From assembly GCA_023251875.1 (NCBI GenBank), contig JAHEXY010000001.1, positions 310,001 through 374,000 of the forward strand: a DNA stretch of 64,000 nt, in the 5' to 3' direction. Positions within the stretch are counted from its first letter, which is position 1, and each line of letters begins with the position of its first letter. Shown piece after piece: positions 27,818 through 35,935 of this stretch. The notes under the pieces were generated by a model. The model saw only the letters and a program-made list of their open reading frames with translations, was not told where the DNA came from and searched no databases. Source of the stretch: Bacteroidota bacterium (GTDB taxonomy: Bacteria > Bacteroidota > Bacteroidia > JAHEXY01). A program made the translations under genes and the position numbers.

Positions 27818-29233
27818 TTATACATTTTCAAATTGAATTGTTTGATACCCCGCTTTAAGTATGGCCAGTGCTTTTTCTTTAGTTGATGATTCTGCATAGG
27901 TACGTAAAATGGGTTCTGTACCAGAAGCACGAATCATAAACCATTCTTCTTCATTTAAAAAATATTTGTATCCGTCTAGGTCTTCAACATGATCAACTTT
28001 GTAATCGCCAAAGGCATGGTATTTTCCATTACGGCAATTTTCTAATACTTTTTGTTTTAGTTGTTCGTCAATATGAAGGTCAGATCGTTCAAAGGCAAAT
28101 GGTCCGGTTATGGCATATACTTCTTCAATTAATTGATCTAAAGATTTACCTGTTTTGGCCATAAATTCCCAAATGGTTAAGCCCATCCAAATACCATCAC
28201 GTTCCGGTATGTGGCCTTTAATAGCAATACCTCCAGATTCTTCACCGCCAAGCAATACATCTTCTTTAATCATAATGCTACAAATATGTTTGAAGCCAAT
28301 TTGTACCACTTCTAATGGTAAATTATAATGCTTGCAAATATTTTTAATTTTTACTGTGGTAGAAAAAGCTGTACAAACTTTTCCTGCATAACCTTTGTAT
28401 TTTACAAGGTAATGGATAAGTAATAAAATGATATGATGAGAGTCAATAAAATTTCCTTTATCATCAAATAATCCAATACGATCAGCATCTCCATCAGTTA
28501 CTAATCCAACACTAATATTGCCTGATTCTTTAATTACTGAGGCAAATTCTTTTAAATTTTTTAAGATAGGTTCAGGCGCAATGCCTTCAAAAGAGGGATT
28601 GTATTCGCAATGCAAAAATGTAATATCCGGAAATAACCTACGCATTACATTTTGTCCTGATCCAAACATGGCATCGTATGCAAATTCAAGTTTTGAATTG
28701 CGCATGGCATTCAAATCAAAATTATTTTCTACATGATTTACATACATGGTTTCAAGATCAACATATTCGATCAAGCTTTTTTGTTGTAATGATTCAATGC
28801 TTGTATTGTCTATATCGTAGGTATTTTTATCCGGAATAAAGGCTTCTACTTCTGTTATTTGTTCGGGTAATAATGGGCCACCATAAGAACCTTTTAATTT
28901 ATATCCGTTATAAGATGGCGGATTATGGCTTGCCGTAATCACAACACCAACATCAGCTTTATACGTTAATGTTCCCAATGAAATCATGGGAGTAGTAATA
29001 AAACCTTTGGCTAAATATACTTTTACGCCATTCAATGCAAAAACCTTGGCTGCCGTTTCAGCAAATAACTCACCGGCAAATCGGCAATCGTGGCCAATAA
29101 CAACACTTGGTGTCTTAGATTGTGTTTTCAACCATGTAGCAGTTGCATGAGAAACACGTGCAACATTTTCTGTGGTGAACTCTTTTGCAATAATGGCTCT
29201 CCAGCCATCAGTACCAAATTTAATTTGGGTCAT
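27818..29233 (-). CDS. Phosphoglucomutase/phosphomannomutase family protein
   Basis: About 471 residues from the ATG at 29233. The ORF track adds nine residues by using a TTG; the ATG start gives the usual 'MTQIKFGTDGWRA' beginning of alpha-D-phosphohexomutases. Active-site phosphoserine loop 'VVITASHNPPSYNG' (near 100), Mg-binding 'DGDADRIG' (near 240), sugar-binding 'GGEESGG' (near 325), and phosphate-binding 'RASGTEPILR' (near 445) are all present. It interconverts hexose 1- and 6-phosphates for sugar-nucleotide or storage metabolism. The exact substrate (glucose, mannose or glucosamine) cannot be read. A -7 promoter box lies just upstream; cysD and cysN follow in the same direction. Confidence 0.92.
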   Translation of the reverse strand: MTQIKFGTDGWRAIIAKEFTTENVARVSHATATWLKTQSKTPSVVIGHDCRFAGELFAETAAKVFALNGVKVYLAKGFITTPMISLGTLTYKADVGVVITASHNPPSYNGYKLKGSYGGPLLPEQITEVEAFIPDKNTYDIDNTSIESLQQKSLIEYVDLETMYVNHVENNFDLNAMRNSKLEFAYDAMFGSGQNVMRRLFPDITFLHCEYNPSFEGIAPEPILKNLKEFASVIKESGNISVGLVTDGDADRIGLFDDKGNFIDSHHIILLLIHYLVKYKGYAGKVCTAFSTTVKIKNICKHYNLPLEVVQIGFKHICSIMIKEDVLLGGEESGGIAIKGHIPERDGIWMGLTIWEFMAKTGKSLDQLIEEVYAITGPFAFERSDLHIDEQLKQKVLENCRNGKYHAFGDYKVDHVEDLDGYKYFLNEEEWFMIRASGTEPILRTYAESSTKEKALAILKAGYQTIQFENV

Positions 29234-29257
29234 CTCAAAAATGATTTGAATTTGCTG

Positions 29258-29265
29258 CAAATATA
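29258..29265 (-). promoter_or_regulatory. -7 promoter element for the phosphohexomutase gene
   Basis: On the minus strand this reads TATATTTG, an exact TAnnTTTG box, about 25 bp before the preferred ATG. It overlaps the TTG start offered by the ORF track, which supports the ATG instead. Confidence 0.5.
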
Positions 29266-29423
29266 GAAATTTTAGACGAACTTTTGAGTACAGTTTTAGA
29301 GGAGAATAAGGTATATAAAAGTTGGAAGACGGAAGTCCGGAGTCGAAAGATTTCTTATTTCGGGCTTCTTACTCCTGAATTTAAAAATGCAATAATTTAT
29401 TTTGGTTGGGGTATAACATCAGA

Positions 29424-29457
29424 AACCGCCTACAGAACTTGCGTTCTATAGGCGGTT
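29424..29457 (-). terminator. Strong hairpin after the gldL-like gene
   Basis: AACCGCCTA and TAGGCGGTT form a 9-bp stem, extended by AGAAC-TTGC-GTTCT inside. It starts 28 bp beyond the gldL-like stop codon. There is no long T-run, so the terminator role is inferred from placement. Confidence 0.6.
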
Positions 29458-29484
29458 GGGTCCTAAAAAATTTGGTTTCTTGTT

Positions 29485-30450
29485 TTATGCTGCTTGTCTA
29501 AGCGCATGGTTTGACTCCGTATTTACTGGTGTATGCTGCCCCATGGCTACAAGCATTCCCATGTATACTTTATTCATTGCTGCAATATTTTCTTTCATAG
29601 CTGAAACGCTTTCTGTTAACTGGGTCATTTCATCTTTATAGCGTTTTGTATCGCCAAAGGTAGTATCTAAATCTTTCATTGCTTTAGCTACCGCTGACAT
29701 AGATTCTGCTACTTCTAAGTAGCCTGTTTTTACATTGTCAAGGCTGTTTGACGCTTCATTAGTTTTAACAACATATAAGCTTTTTGCAGCTTTAATATCC
29801 GTCATATCACCCAATTCAGCATTATTTTCACCCATTTTCTTTAGTCGTTCCGACATTTGTGCAATTACCTCTGTAGCTGAGCTATATGCTGTTGACATTT
29901 GCTCCATTTTACCTGTAACCTCGTTTGTTTTTTGTGCAAATGTTTCAGTTGCAACTGCAATATCAGTAACACCGGTTAATTTGGCTATATTATCGCTTAA
30001 AGATTTAAAGTTTTCACCAAATCTTTTTAAATATTCTTCATCAATATTAGCGTTGGTAATCATTTCGTCAAATTTTTCGGCAACAGCGCTATTTGATCCT
30101 GATCCTGAACCTCCGCCACCACCACCGGCAACTTTAAGGTTATCCCCAATTTTATAAAGATCACTTTCCGGATCATCATCAGGCAATACCGCTAAACCTT
30201 TATATACTTTTTCCCAATGGTAAACCTTATGTGGGGGTATAATGGCAAACATTAAAAAGAGAGCCACCTCTGTAAACATACCCACACAAAGCATAATACT
30301 AGCACCCGGCCAGTGCATGATTTTAAATAATGCTCCCAATAACACAATTGCAGCACCAATACAGGTTGCTGTGTTTGAAAAACCTGCGCCTGTATCTGTT
30401 TCAAGCCAGTGTTGTAGTTTTGCGATTCCGCCTTTTTTACCGTGTGACAT
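29485..30450 (-). CDS. gldL: GldL-like gliding motility / type IX secretion motor protein
   Basis: 321 residues. After a short cytoplasmic N-terminus come two membrane spans (about 27-47 and 52-72) joined by 'KIMHWPGAS', the block typical of GldL. A Glu (about 61, 'MFTEVALF') lies in the second span, the place of the conserved acidic residue of the GldL proton channel. The rest is a cytoplasmic, mostly helical tail with a glycine-rich linker 'AGGGGGGSGSGS' near 110-120. With GldM, GldL forms the proton-driven motor of the type IX secretion system. Unusually, gldK, gldM and gldN are not beside it; the flanking genes are unrelated. It may be a second, specialised copy. The tail is longer than in the GldL proteins I know. 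Confidence 0.8.
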   Translation of the reverse strand: MSHGKKGGIAKLQHWLETDTGAGFSNTATCIGAAIVLLGALFKIMHWPGASIMLCVGMFTEVALFLMFAIIPPHKVYHWEKVYKGLAVLPDDDPESDLYKIGDNLKVAGGGGGGSGSGSNSAVAEKFDEMITNANIDEEYLKRFGENFKSLSDNIAKLTGVTDIAVATETFAQKTNEVTGKMEQMSTAYSSATEVIAQMSERLKKMGENNAELGDMTDIKAAKSLYVVKTNEASNSLDNVKTGYLEVAESMSAVAKAMKDLDTTFGDTKRYKDEMTQLTESVSAMKENIAAMNKVYMGMLVAMGQHTPVNTESNHALRQAA

Positions 30451-30715
30451 AATTGTAAAGTTTTATAATGTTTAAGAAATTAGAGTTTACTTGTTTGAAT
30501 TATATTACTCTCTAACGTAAAACAGAATTAGAAGGTTTCACTTTTTTTAAATATTTTTTAATATTTATGAACTTACTTTATATGTTAGTATGTAAATATT
30601 TGAAAATTAATTAATTAAATTTGTATGTGAGCATGGCTTTTCTCTTGATTGTTTTTAATATAACATTGAAATGTTTTGTAGCTAGTAAACAAAGGAAGTT
30701 ATCATTAAATTAAAA

Positions 30716-32146
30716 TCAGGATGCAATTTTATCTAATCGGCTTAAAACTTTACTTATTTCTCCGGATGGGCGTGGGGCATTTGAATCAATAATTTTACCT
30801 TCTTTATCAATTAAAATAAAACGAGGAATAGAATTGATGATATAATCTTTACTTATTGTTGAGGCCCAACCTCCTGCCCAGAGTTGTATACCGCCTAATT
30901 GCTTTTCTTTTACCATGGTTTCCCAATCTGTTTTATTATCATCAAGAGATACTTGCATAAATACAATATTTTTATTTTTGAATTCTTCTTCAAGTGTTTT
31001 CATGTATGGAATTTCTCTTTTACAAGGTCCGCACCAGGATGCCCATACATCTATATATACATATTTACCTTTAAAATCAGACAATGAAACTTGTTTGCCA
31101 TTGATATCTTGATAAGAAAATAATGGAGCAACCGCACCTTTTTCAATGGTTTTCCATTTATTATATTCGTCTGTTATTACTTTTTTATATAAAGCACTGG
31201 AACATTCATTAGAATAAGTTTGCATGACGGATTCCAAACCTGCGGTTCCACTTTGCGAAATTTTGTCTTTTAATAAAACAGATAATGCGTAATTTTTTAA
31301 TTGTTTGTCTTTAAAAACTTCAAGTGCTCTATTGAATAATTTTTCAGTCATCTTAGCTGGATTGGCAGCTAAATCGGGGTCGTTTGTATTCAAATCATTT
31401 TCATATCTCATTAAATAAGTTTGTAAAAAAGCTTCCAGTTCATCTAAACCAATTAAAGAGGTATCATTTAAATCCAATTCATTTATGTAATTATCATAAT
31501 CATCGCCTAAATCAGCTTTTTCATCTGTGGCATAGTAGTGAAAACTAGGATAAGTACCATAAGAGCAAGCCCAATTTAATAATATGACTTGTTTTTCTAT
31601 TTTTAAAAATGCTTCTGAAACATTTGCTTTATTGGCTTCATAAAAATCAGAGAGACGTTTTTCAGTTTCCGCTCTCAGGCCATTTTCTGCAATAACAAAA
31701 GAATCTTTCGACAATTCATTAAAGGCATCTTCTTTGGCAGATTCCATTTCCCATAACCTAATTTCGTTTGCTAAAAAATTATTCATCTCAGCACCTTTTC
31801 CCTGATAGATTAGTGATTCATCAAATGAATCGGTATTCAAAGTAAAATAAAGGCTGTCTCCACCTCTTAAATAAATATTTGAAAATTCTTTACCATGTTT
31901 AAATTTGTATAAACATTCATGAGCAATTTGTTTTACGAATCTGAAACTGCCTGTACTATCTAGTATAGCACTATCTTTAATAATATTAAAACCATCAGAA
32001 TAAGCAAAAGTAATTTTTTTTGAAGTGGGATTGGTTATTTTTCCGCATACTATAACTGTATTGCTTGTTGCAGCATCATTTTTTGTGTGATTGCATGCAA
32101 CACCAAAAAGAGAAATAATAAATAAAATTGGAATTAGGTTCTTCAT
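30716..32146 (-). CDS. Thioredoxin-fold lipoprotein (TlpA/ResA-like, DUF4369-type N-terminus)
   Basis: About 476 residues from the ATG at 32146. That start gives a lipoprotein signal 'MKNLIPILFIISLFGVAC' with the lipobox Cys near 18; the ORF track start 60 bp upstream would bury it. The middle (about 30-330) is a DUF4369-like and helical region seen in Bacteroidota disulfide reductases, and the C-terminal 140 residues are a thioredoxin domain with 'WASWCGPCKREIPYM' and cis-Pro region 'IPRFILID'. It should be an envelope-anchored thiol-disulfide oxidoreductase, possibly serving cytochrome maturation or protein folding. It is divergent from the DUF1003 gene with about 70 bp between starts. Confidence 0.87.
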   Translation of the reverse strand: MKNLIPILFIISLFGVACNHTKNDAATSNTVIVCGKITNPTSKKITFAYSDGFNIIKDSAILDSTGSFRFVKQIAHECLYKFKHGKEFSNIYLRGGDSLYFTLNTDSFDESLIYQGKGAEMNNFLANEIRLWEMESAKEDAFNELSKDSFVIAENGLRAETEKRLSDFYEANKANVSEAFLKIEKQVILLNWACSYGTYPSFHYYATDEKADLGDDYDNYINELDLNDTSLIGLDELEAFLQTYLMRYENDLNTNDPDLAANPAKMTEKLFNRALEVFKDKQLKNYALSVLLKDKISQSGTAGLESVMQTYSNECSSALYKKVITDEYNKWKTIEKGAVAPLFSYQDINGKQVSLSDFKGKYVYIDVWASWCGPCKREIPYMKTLEEEFKNKNIVFMQVSLDDNKTDWETMVKEKQLGGIQLWAGGWASTISKDYIINSIPRFILIDKEGKIIDSNAPRPSGEISKVLSRLDKIAS

Positions 32147-32218
32147 GTTCATTGAATTTGTTTGCAAAATAAACATAATACTCCTTTTGTTTGTAAATTC
32201 ATCCATAAATATATTGCC

Positions 32219-32920
32219 ATGGAAACTAAAAAGTGTGTTATCTCCAATAAAAATCTTTCTTTAAATGAATTGGTAGAAGGAAAAAATATAAGAAAACCAT
32301 TATTCGATCTCATACAAAAAGATTATCCTAACATAAAAGAAATTGATTTTGTTTCGAGCCAAGAATTAAACAAATACCGGAAACAATATCTCGAAAACAT
32401 GCTTACCGAAGAAATGGGAGAACTTTCCGGTATTGAAAAACAGGTTGTAGAAAGCATACACAAGCACGAGCTTATTTCTGAAAATATAGAAACAGAAATG
32501 GTAGGTTCATTAACCATTGGACAGCGATTAGCGGATCAGATTGCTGAATTTGGTGGCAGCTGGACTTTTATTATTTTATTTTTCAGTTTTATTTTAGTGT
32601 GGATGCTGATGAATTTAATATTGTTGACACAAAAACCATTTGATCCTTATCCTTTTATTTTATTGAATTTAGTGTTATCATGTTTGGCTGCTATACAGGC
32701 TCCTATTATTATGATGAGCCAAAATAGAAAAGAAGCTAGAGATAGAAAACGTTCGGAACATGATTATAAGATAAATTTAAAAGCGGAATTAGAAATTAGA
32801 TTACTGCACGAAAAAATAGATCATTTATTATTGCAACAAAATCAACGCCTGGTTGAAATTCAGCAAATGCAAATTGATTTGCTGGAAAATATTTTGGAGA
32901 AAGTAAGTGCGAAGGGTTAG
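32219..32920 (+). CDS. DUF1003 family membrane protein
   Basis: About 233 residues from the ATG at 32219 (the track uses a TTG 57 bp earlier that would overlap the neighbour's promoter). Near residues 100-165 are two membrane spans with the DUF1003 signature 'GSWTFIILFF' and 'YPFILLNLVLSCLAAIQAPIIM', followed by 'MSQNR..ARDR..EHDYKINLKAE' and a coiled-coil tail. The N-terminal 90 residues include Cys at positions 5 and surrounding charged helices. DUF1003 proteins are small inner-membrane proteins of unknown function, widespread in bacteria. Single gene, intact. Confidence 0.87.
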   Translation: METKKCVISNKNLSLNELVEGKNIRKPLFDLIQKDYPNIKEIDFVSSQELNKYRKQYLENMLTEEMGELSGIEKQVVESIHKHELISENIETEMVGSLTIGQRLADQIAEFGGSWTFIILFFSFILVWMLMNLILLTQKPFDPYPFILLNLVLSCLAAIQAPIIMMSQNRKEARDRKRSEHDYKINLKAELEIRLLHEKIDHLLLQQNQRLVEIQQMQIDLLENILEKVSAKG

Positions 32921-33048
32921 ATTTTTTGAGCTTTACTTATTTCTGCTGTAAGAATCGAATATTCCATTCCTTCTTTTACTCCTCGTTTTTTCCATTCACC
33001 AGTAAGCTCATCTCTGACGGCAATTCCCCCACTCAGATGAATATGACT
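32917..33048 (-). pseudogene. Fragment of a DinD-like (Bro-N/antirepressor family) gene
   Basis: The minus strand here encodes 'SGGIAVRDELTGEWKKRG' and 'EGMEYSILTAEISKA' before a stop. This matches the middle of DNA-damage-inducible protein D and related antirepressors ('lt.EWkkRGvkeg.EyaILTaEIska'). The N-terminal Bro/KilA-like part and the rest of the C-terminus are absent. A fragment of about 43 codons next to a toxin-antitoxin pair suggests an eroded accessory insertion. Recognised from memory, not by search. Confidence 0.5.
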
Positions 33049-33119
33049 CAAGATTTTACTGCTATAGCATATATATTTAGCCGAACGGAGGGTTTTACAG
33101 CTCACTGCAGTCTACTCGA

Positions 33120-33419
33120 TTATGCTGCGTTGCGAACGTACTGTTTTATAGCGTTCAACTCTCGCACTTTGCTTGACCTTTCGTCTTCGATGTCAAAGTC
33201 GTCTTGAAGTCCAAGCCAAAATTTTGCAGAGTTGCCGAAATATTTTGATAGTCGCAGCGCGGTGTCTGCCGTTACCCTACGATTACCTTTTATGATTTCG
33301 GAAATTCGAGTCTGTGGAATTCCAATGTCCTTTGATAGTTTGTAGGCTGTGATATTAAGTGGCAAAAGAAATTCCTCTTGCAAAATTTCTCCGGGGTGTA
33401 TGTTTTTTAGCTTTTTCAT
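33120..33419 (-). CDS. higA: HigA-type antitoxin (XRE family)
   Basis: 99 residues from the ATG at 33419; the track start 120 bp upstream lies inside the toxin gene. It begins 'MKKLKNIHPGEILQEEFL', the standard HigA/VapI opening, followed by a helix-turn-helix ('AYKLSKDIGIPQTRISEIIKG') and 'NSAKFWLGLQDDFDIE'. HigA neutralises the HigB mRNA interferase and represses its own operon. It follows higB by 7 bp, the toxin-first order usual for this family. The pair is visibly richer in G+C than flanking genes, which suggests horizontal acquisition. Intact. Confidence 0.9.
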   Translation of the reverse strand: MKKLKNIHPGEILQEEFLLPLNITAYKLSKDIGIPQTRISEIIKGNRRVTADTALRLSKYFGNSAKFWLGLQDDFDIEDERSSKVRELNAIKQYVRNAA

Positions 33420-33426
33420 GTTATTA

Positions 33427-33711
33427 TTATTTATGATAGTCCATGATTTCAACTTCTGATGCGTTTCCACCGTCCCATTTGAAAACAATTCTCCACTGTG
33501 AATTAATTCGTATTGAGTAAAATTCCTTTGCCTTACCACTTAGTTTCTCTATTCGATTTGAAGGAGGAACTTGTAAGTCAGTAAGATTTTGTGAATTGTT
33601 TAACATTCTGAGTTTCCGTCTGGCGATTTCTTGAAGGATAGACGACATACTTTTTATACGTTCTCCTTCCCAAATGCTTTTCGTGTTTTTGTCCCCGAAT
33701 GATACAATCAT
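33427..33711 (-). CDS. higB: HigB/RelE-type toxin
   Basis: 94 residues from the ATG at 33711 ('MIVSFGDKNTKSIWEGER'), which matches the normal start of HigB toxins; the track extends it by nine residues to a non-ATG start. The 'RRKLRMLNNSQNLTDLQVPPSNR' and 'YSIRINSQWRIVFKW' blocks are diagnostic of the HigB branch of the RelE/ParE fold, ribosome-dependent mRNA endonucleases. Arg residues in 'IRINSQWRI' are likely catalytic. It pairs with higA downstream. Whether it is active cannot be told from sequence, but no frame damage is seen. Confidence 0.9.
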   Translation of the reverse strand: MIVSFGDKNTKSIWEGERIKSMSSILQEIARRKLRMLNNSQNLTDLQVPPSNRIEKLSGKAKEFYSIRINSQWRIVFKWDGGNASEVEIMDYHK

Positions 33712-33851
33712 GCTATTGCAATACGTTACTAACGTCAAAGATAAGTATTTTGATTAAAAATTCAAAATTTGCCTACGGAAACGAAAGCGTGAGCAATGAG
33801 GCATAACTTCTATTTATTTTAATAATAAAATTTTTAGTTTATCGGAATCTT

Positions 33852-35807
33852 CTATTCCAATTTTCCCAATTGCTCAGTAAACTCAGCCCATCTTTCCATT
33901 TCTGTTTCTAAATCTTGTTTGAGTTTATTGTATTTGGCAAGTGTATCATTTGATTCAGCACTTTTATAAAAATCAGGATCGAGAAGTTGTTCATCGAGCA
34001 CAGCAATTTCTTTTTCTAATTGAGCAATTTTATTTTCTGATTGGATAATATTATTTTTTATTTTTCTGATATCATTTTCTAATTGCTTTTTTTGATCTTT
34101 ACCGATTTGGCTATTGGTTTTTTCCTGGGTAGCTACTACCCCCTCTCCTTTGGAGAGGGTTGGGGAGAGGCTTTTTGTTTTTTCAATTTCTTGAAAACTT
34201 TCCACTTTTCGGCTTCTTAAAAATTCATACACATCACCAATATGTTCTTTAATATTACCATGCCTGAATTCAAAAACTTTTTGTGTAAGGCCTTGTAAAA
34301 AATCACGATCGTGAGATACAATTAATAATGTACCATCATATTCTAATAATGCTTCTTTAAGAATATCTTTCGAACGCATATCGAGGTGATTGGTAGGCTC
34401 ATCCATAATCAAAAGATTTACGGGTGTAAGCAATAATTTACACAATGCTACTCTGGCTTTTTCTCCTCCTGATAAAACTTTTACTTTTTTATCTGCGTCT
34501 TCACCACTAAATAAAAATGAACCCAATAGAGTTCTCACTCTCGAACGTATTTCATCTGGGGCAATATCATTAATGGTTTCAAAAATGGTGCGTTCTCCAT
34601 CTAAAAAATCAGCTTGGTTTTGTGCGTAATACCCAATATTTACATTGTAGCCAAGGTTTACAGTACCTTCGCAGGTTTCATGATTAACAATAATTTTTGA
34701 TAGGGTAGATTTTCCCTCTCCATTACGGCCAACAAAAGCAATTCTCGCGCCTCTATCAACAATAAAATTAACGTCAGAAAAAACTACATGATCGGCATAT
34801 TGTTTTTTTACATCTTTTCCTTCCACTACAATTTTACCAGATCGTGGGGCAGGAGGGAAGCGAAATCGAATGGCTTTGTTATCTTCATCATCAATTTCAA
34901 TTCTGTCAATTTTGTCGAGTTGTTTCAATTTCGACTGTACTTGCCGGGCTTTAGAAGCCTTGTAACGGAATCGGTCAATAAATTTTTCAGTATCCTCAAT
35001 TTGTTTTTGTTGGTTTTTAGCCGTGGCAATTTGTGTTTCTCTTCTCTCTTTACGCAGCTCAACATATTTTGAATAAGATGCTTTGTAATCATAAATTTTT
35101 CCCATCGAAATTTCAATGGTTCTGTTGGTAATAGTATCTAAAAAAGCCCTATCGTGCGAAACGAGAATAATTGCACCATGATGACTTTTTAAAAAATCTT
35201 CTAACCATTGTATCGATTCAATATCCAAGTGATTGGTAGGCTCATCCAACAATAACAAATCAGGTTTTTGCAATAATATTTTTGCTAGTTCAATACGCAT
35301 GCGCCAGCCACCGCTAAACTCATCGGTAAGCCTGTTGAAATCTTCTCTTTCAAAACCCAGTCCCAATAAAACTTTTTCCATCTCACCTTCTAGCGAATGG
35401 CCGCCAATAATGTGGTAACGCTCACTGGCTTCATTCATATTGTGAATGAGTTTCATGTAGCTGTCTGTTTCGTAATCGGTTCTTTCGGTAAGTTGTTGGG
35501 TATAGGCTTCCATCTTTTTTTCTAGCATACGTGCTTCGGCAAAAGCTGTAGCTGTTTCTTCTAGAACAGTTCTCCCATTATGGTGGGTCATTTCTTGTGG
35601 AAGATAACCAATGGTGGTATTGTTGGGCATTGCAATTTGACCTTCGTCAGCTGCCTGAAGGCCTGCAAATATTTTTAACATGGTTGATTTACCTGCACCA
35701 TTGGCTCCTGTTAAGCCAATTCTATCTTTTTCGGTAACGTTAAAAGAAATATCGTTATATAAATATCTTCCGCTAATTAAAACAGAAACCCTGTTTACTG
35801 AAATCAT
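33852..35807 (-). CDS. ABC-F family ATPase (Uup/YdiF-like)
   Basis: 651 residues, two ABC domains without membrane spans. Walker A 'GANGAGKST' (near 37) and 'GRNGEGKST' (near 350); signatures 'SGGWRMRIELAK' and 'SGGEKARVALCK'; Walker B 'LLLLDEPTNHLD' and 'LLIMDEPTNHLD'; the inter-domain linker (about 240-310) is long and charged. ABC-F proteins act on ribosomes as translation factors or antibiotic-protection factors. The C-terminus is a coiled coil as in Uup. Between the second ABC domain and the coil the sequence 'SLSPTLSKGEGV' is encoded by a copy of a dispersed DNA palindrome (see repeat), an in-frame insertion that seems tolerated. Divergent from tgt. Confidence 0.93.
   Translation of the reverse strand: MISVNRVSVLISGRYLYNDISFNVTEKDRIGLTGANGAGKSTMLKIFAGLQAADEGQIAMPNNTTIGYLPQEMTHHNGRTVLEETATAFAEARMLEKKMEAYTQQLTERTDYETDSYMKLIHNMNEASERYHIIGGHSLEGEMEKVLLGLGFEREDFNRLTDEFSGGWRMRIELAKILLQKPDLLLLDEPTNHLDIESIQWLEDFLKSHHGAIILVSHDRAFLDTITNRTIEISMGKIYDYKASYSKYVELRKERRETQIATAKNQQKQIEDTEKFIDRFRYKASKARQVQSKLKQLDKIDRIEIDDEDNKAIRFRFPPAPRSGKIVVEGKDVKKQYADHVVFSDVNFIVDRGARIAFVGRNGEGKSTLSKIIVNHETCEGTVNLGYNVNIGYYAQNQADFLDGERTIFETINDIAPDEIRSRVRTLLGSFLFSGEDADKKVKVLSGGEKARVALCKLLLTPVNLLIMDEPTNHLDMRSKDILKEALLEYDGTLLIVSHDRDFLQGLTQKVFEFRHGNIKEHIGDVYEFLRSRKVESFQEIEKTKSLSPTLSKGEGVVATQEKTNSQIGKDQKKQLENDIRKIKNNIIQSENKIAQLEKEIAVLDEQLLDPDFYKSAESNDTLAKYNKLKQDLETEMERWAEFTEQLGKLE
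34141..34170. repeat. Dispersed CCCTCTCC...GGAGAGG palindrome inside the ABC-F gene
   Basis: CCCTCTCC-TTT-GGAGAGGG plus a further GGGGAGAGG lies within the ABC-F reading frame and is translated as SPTLSKGEG. Related intergenic copies are at about 42305, 42838, 47925 and 57046. Confidence 0.7.
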
Positions 35808-35902
35808 ACTTTATTATTAGTGCTTCAAAATTTAAAAATGCAAATATCCGCTTATTATATGTAAAGAGAAAATTAGTTTGAAAGAAATGAAGGGCTTTTG
35901 TT

Positions 35903-35910
35903 TACTTTTG
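35903..35910 (+). promoter_or_regulatory. -7 promoter element for tgt
   Basis: TACTTTTG matches TAnnTTTG, with a TTTG at 35877-35880, 22 bp upstream, as a possible -33 element. It is 25 bp before the tgt start, leaving a very short leader. Confidence 0.55.
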
Positions 35911-35935
35911 TACAGATTTGAAAAATTAATAAGAA

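Noticed and set aside
32926-33207. 93-aa plus-strand ORF next to DUF1003
   Set aside because: It overlaps the dinD remnant and higA on the opposite strand, both of which have recognisable protein content.
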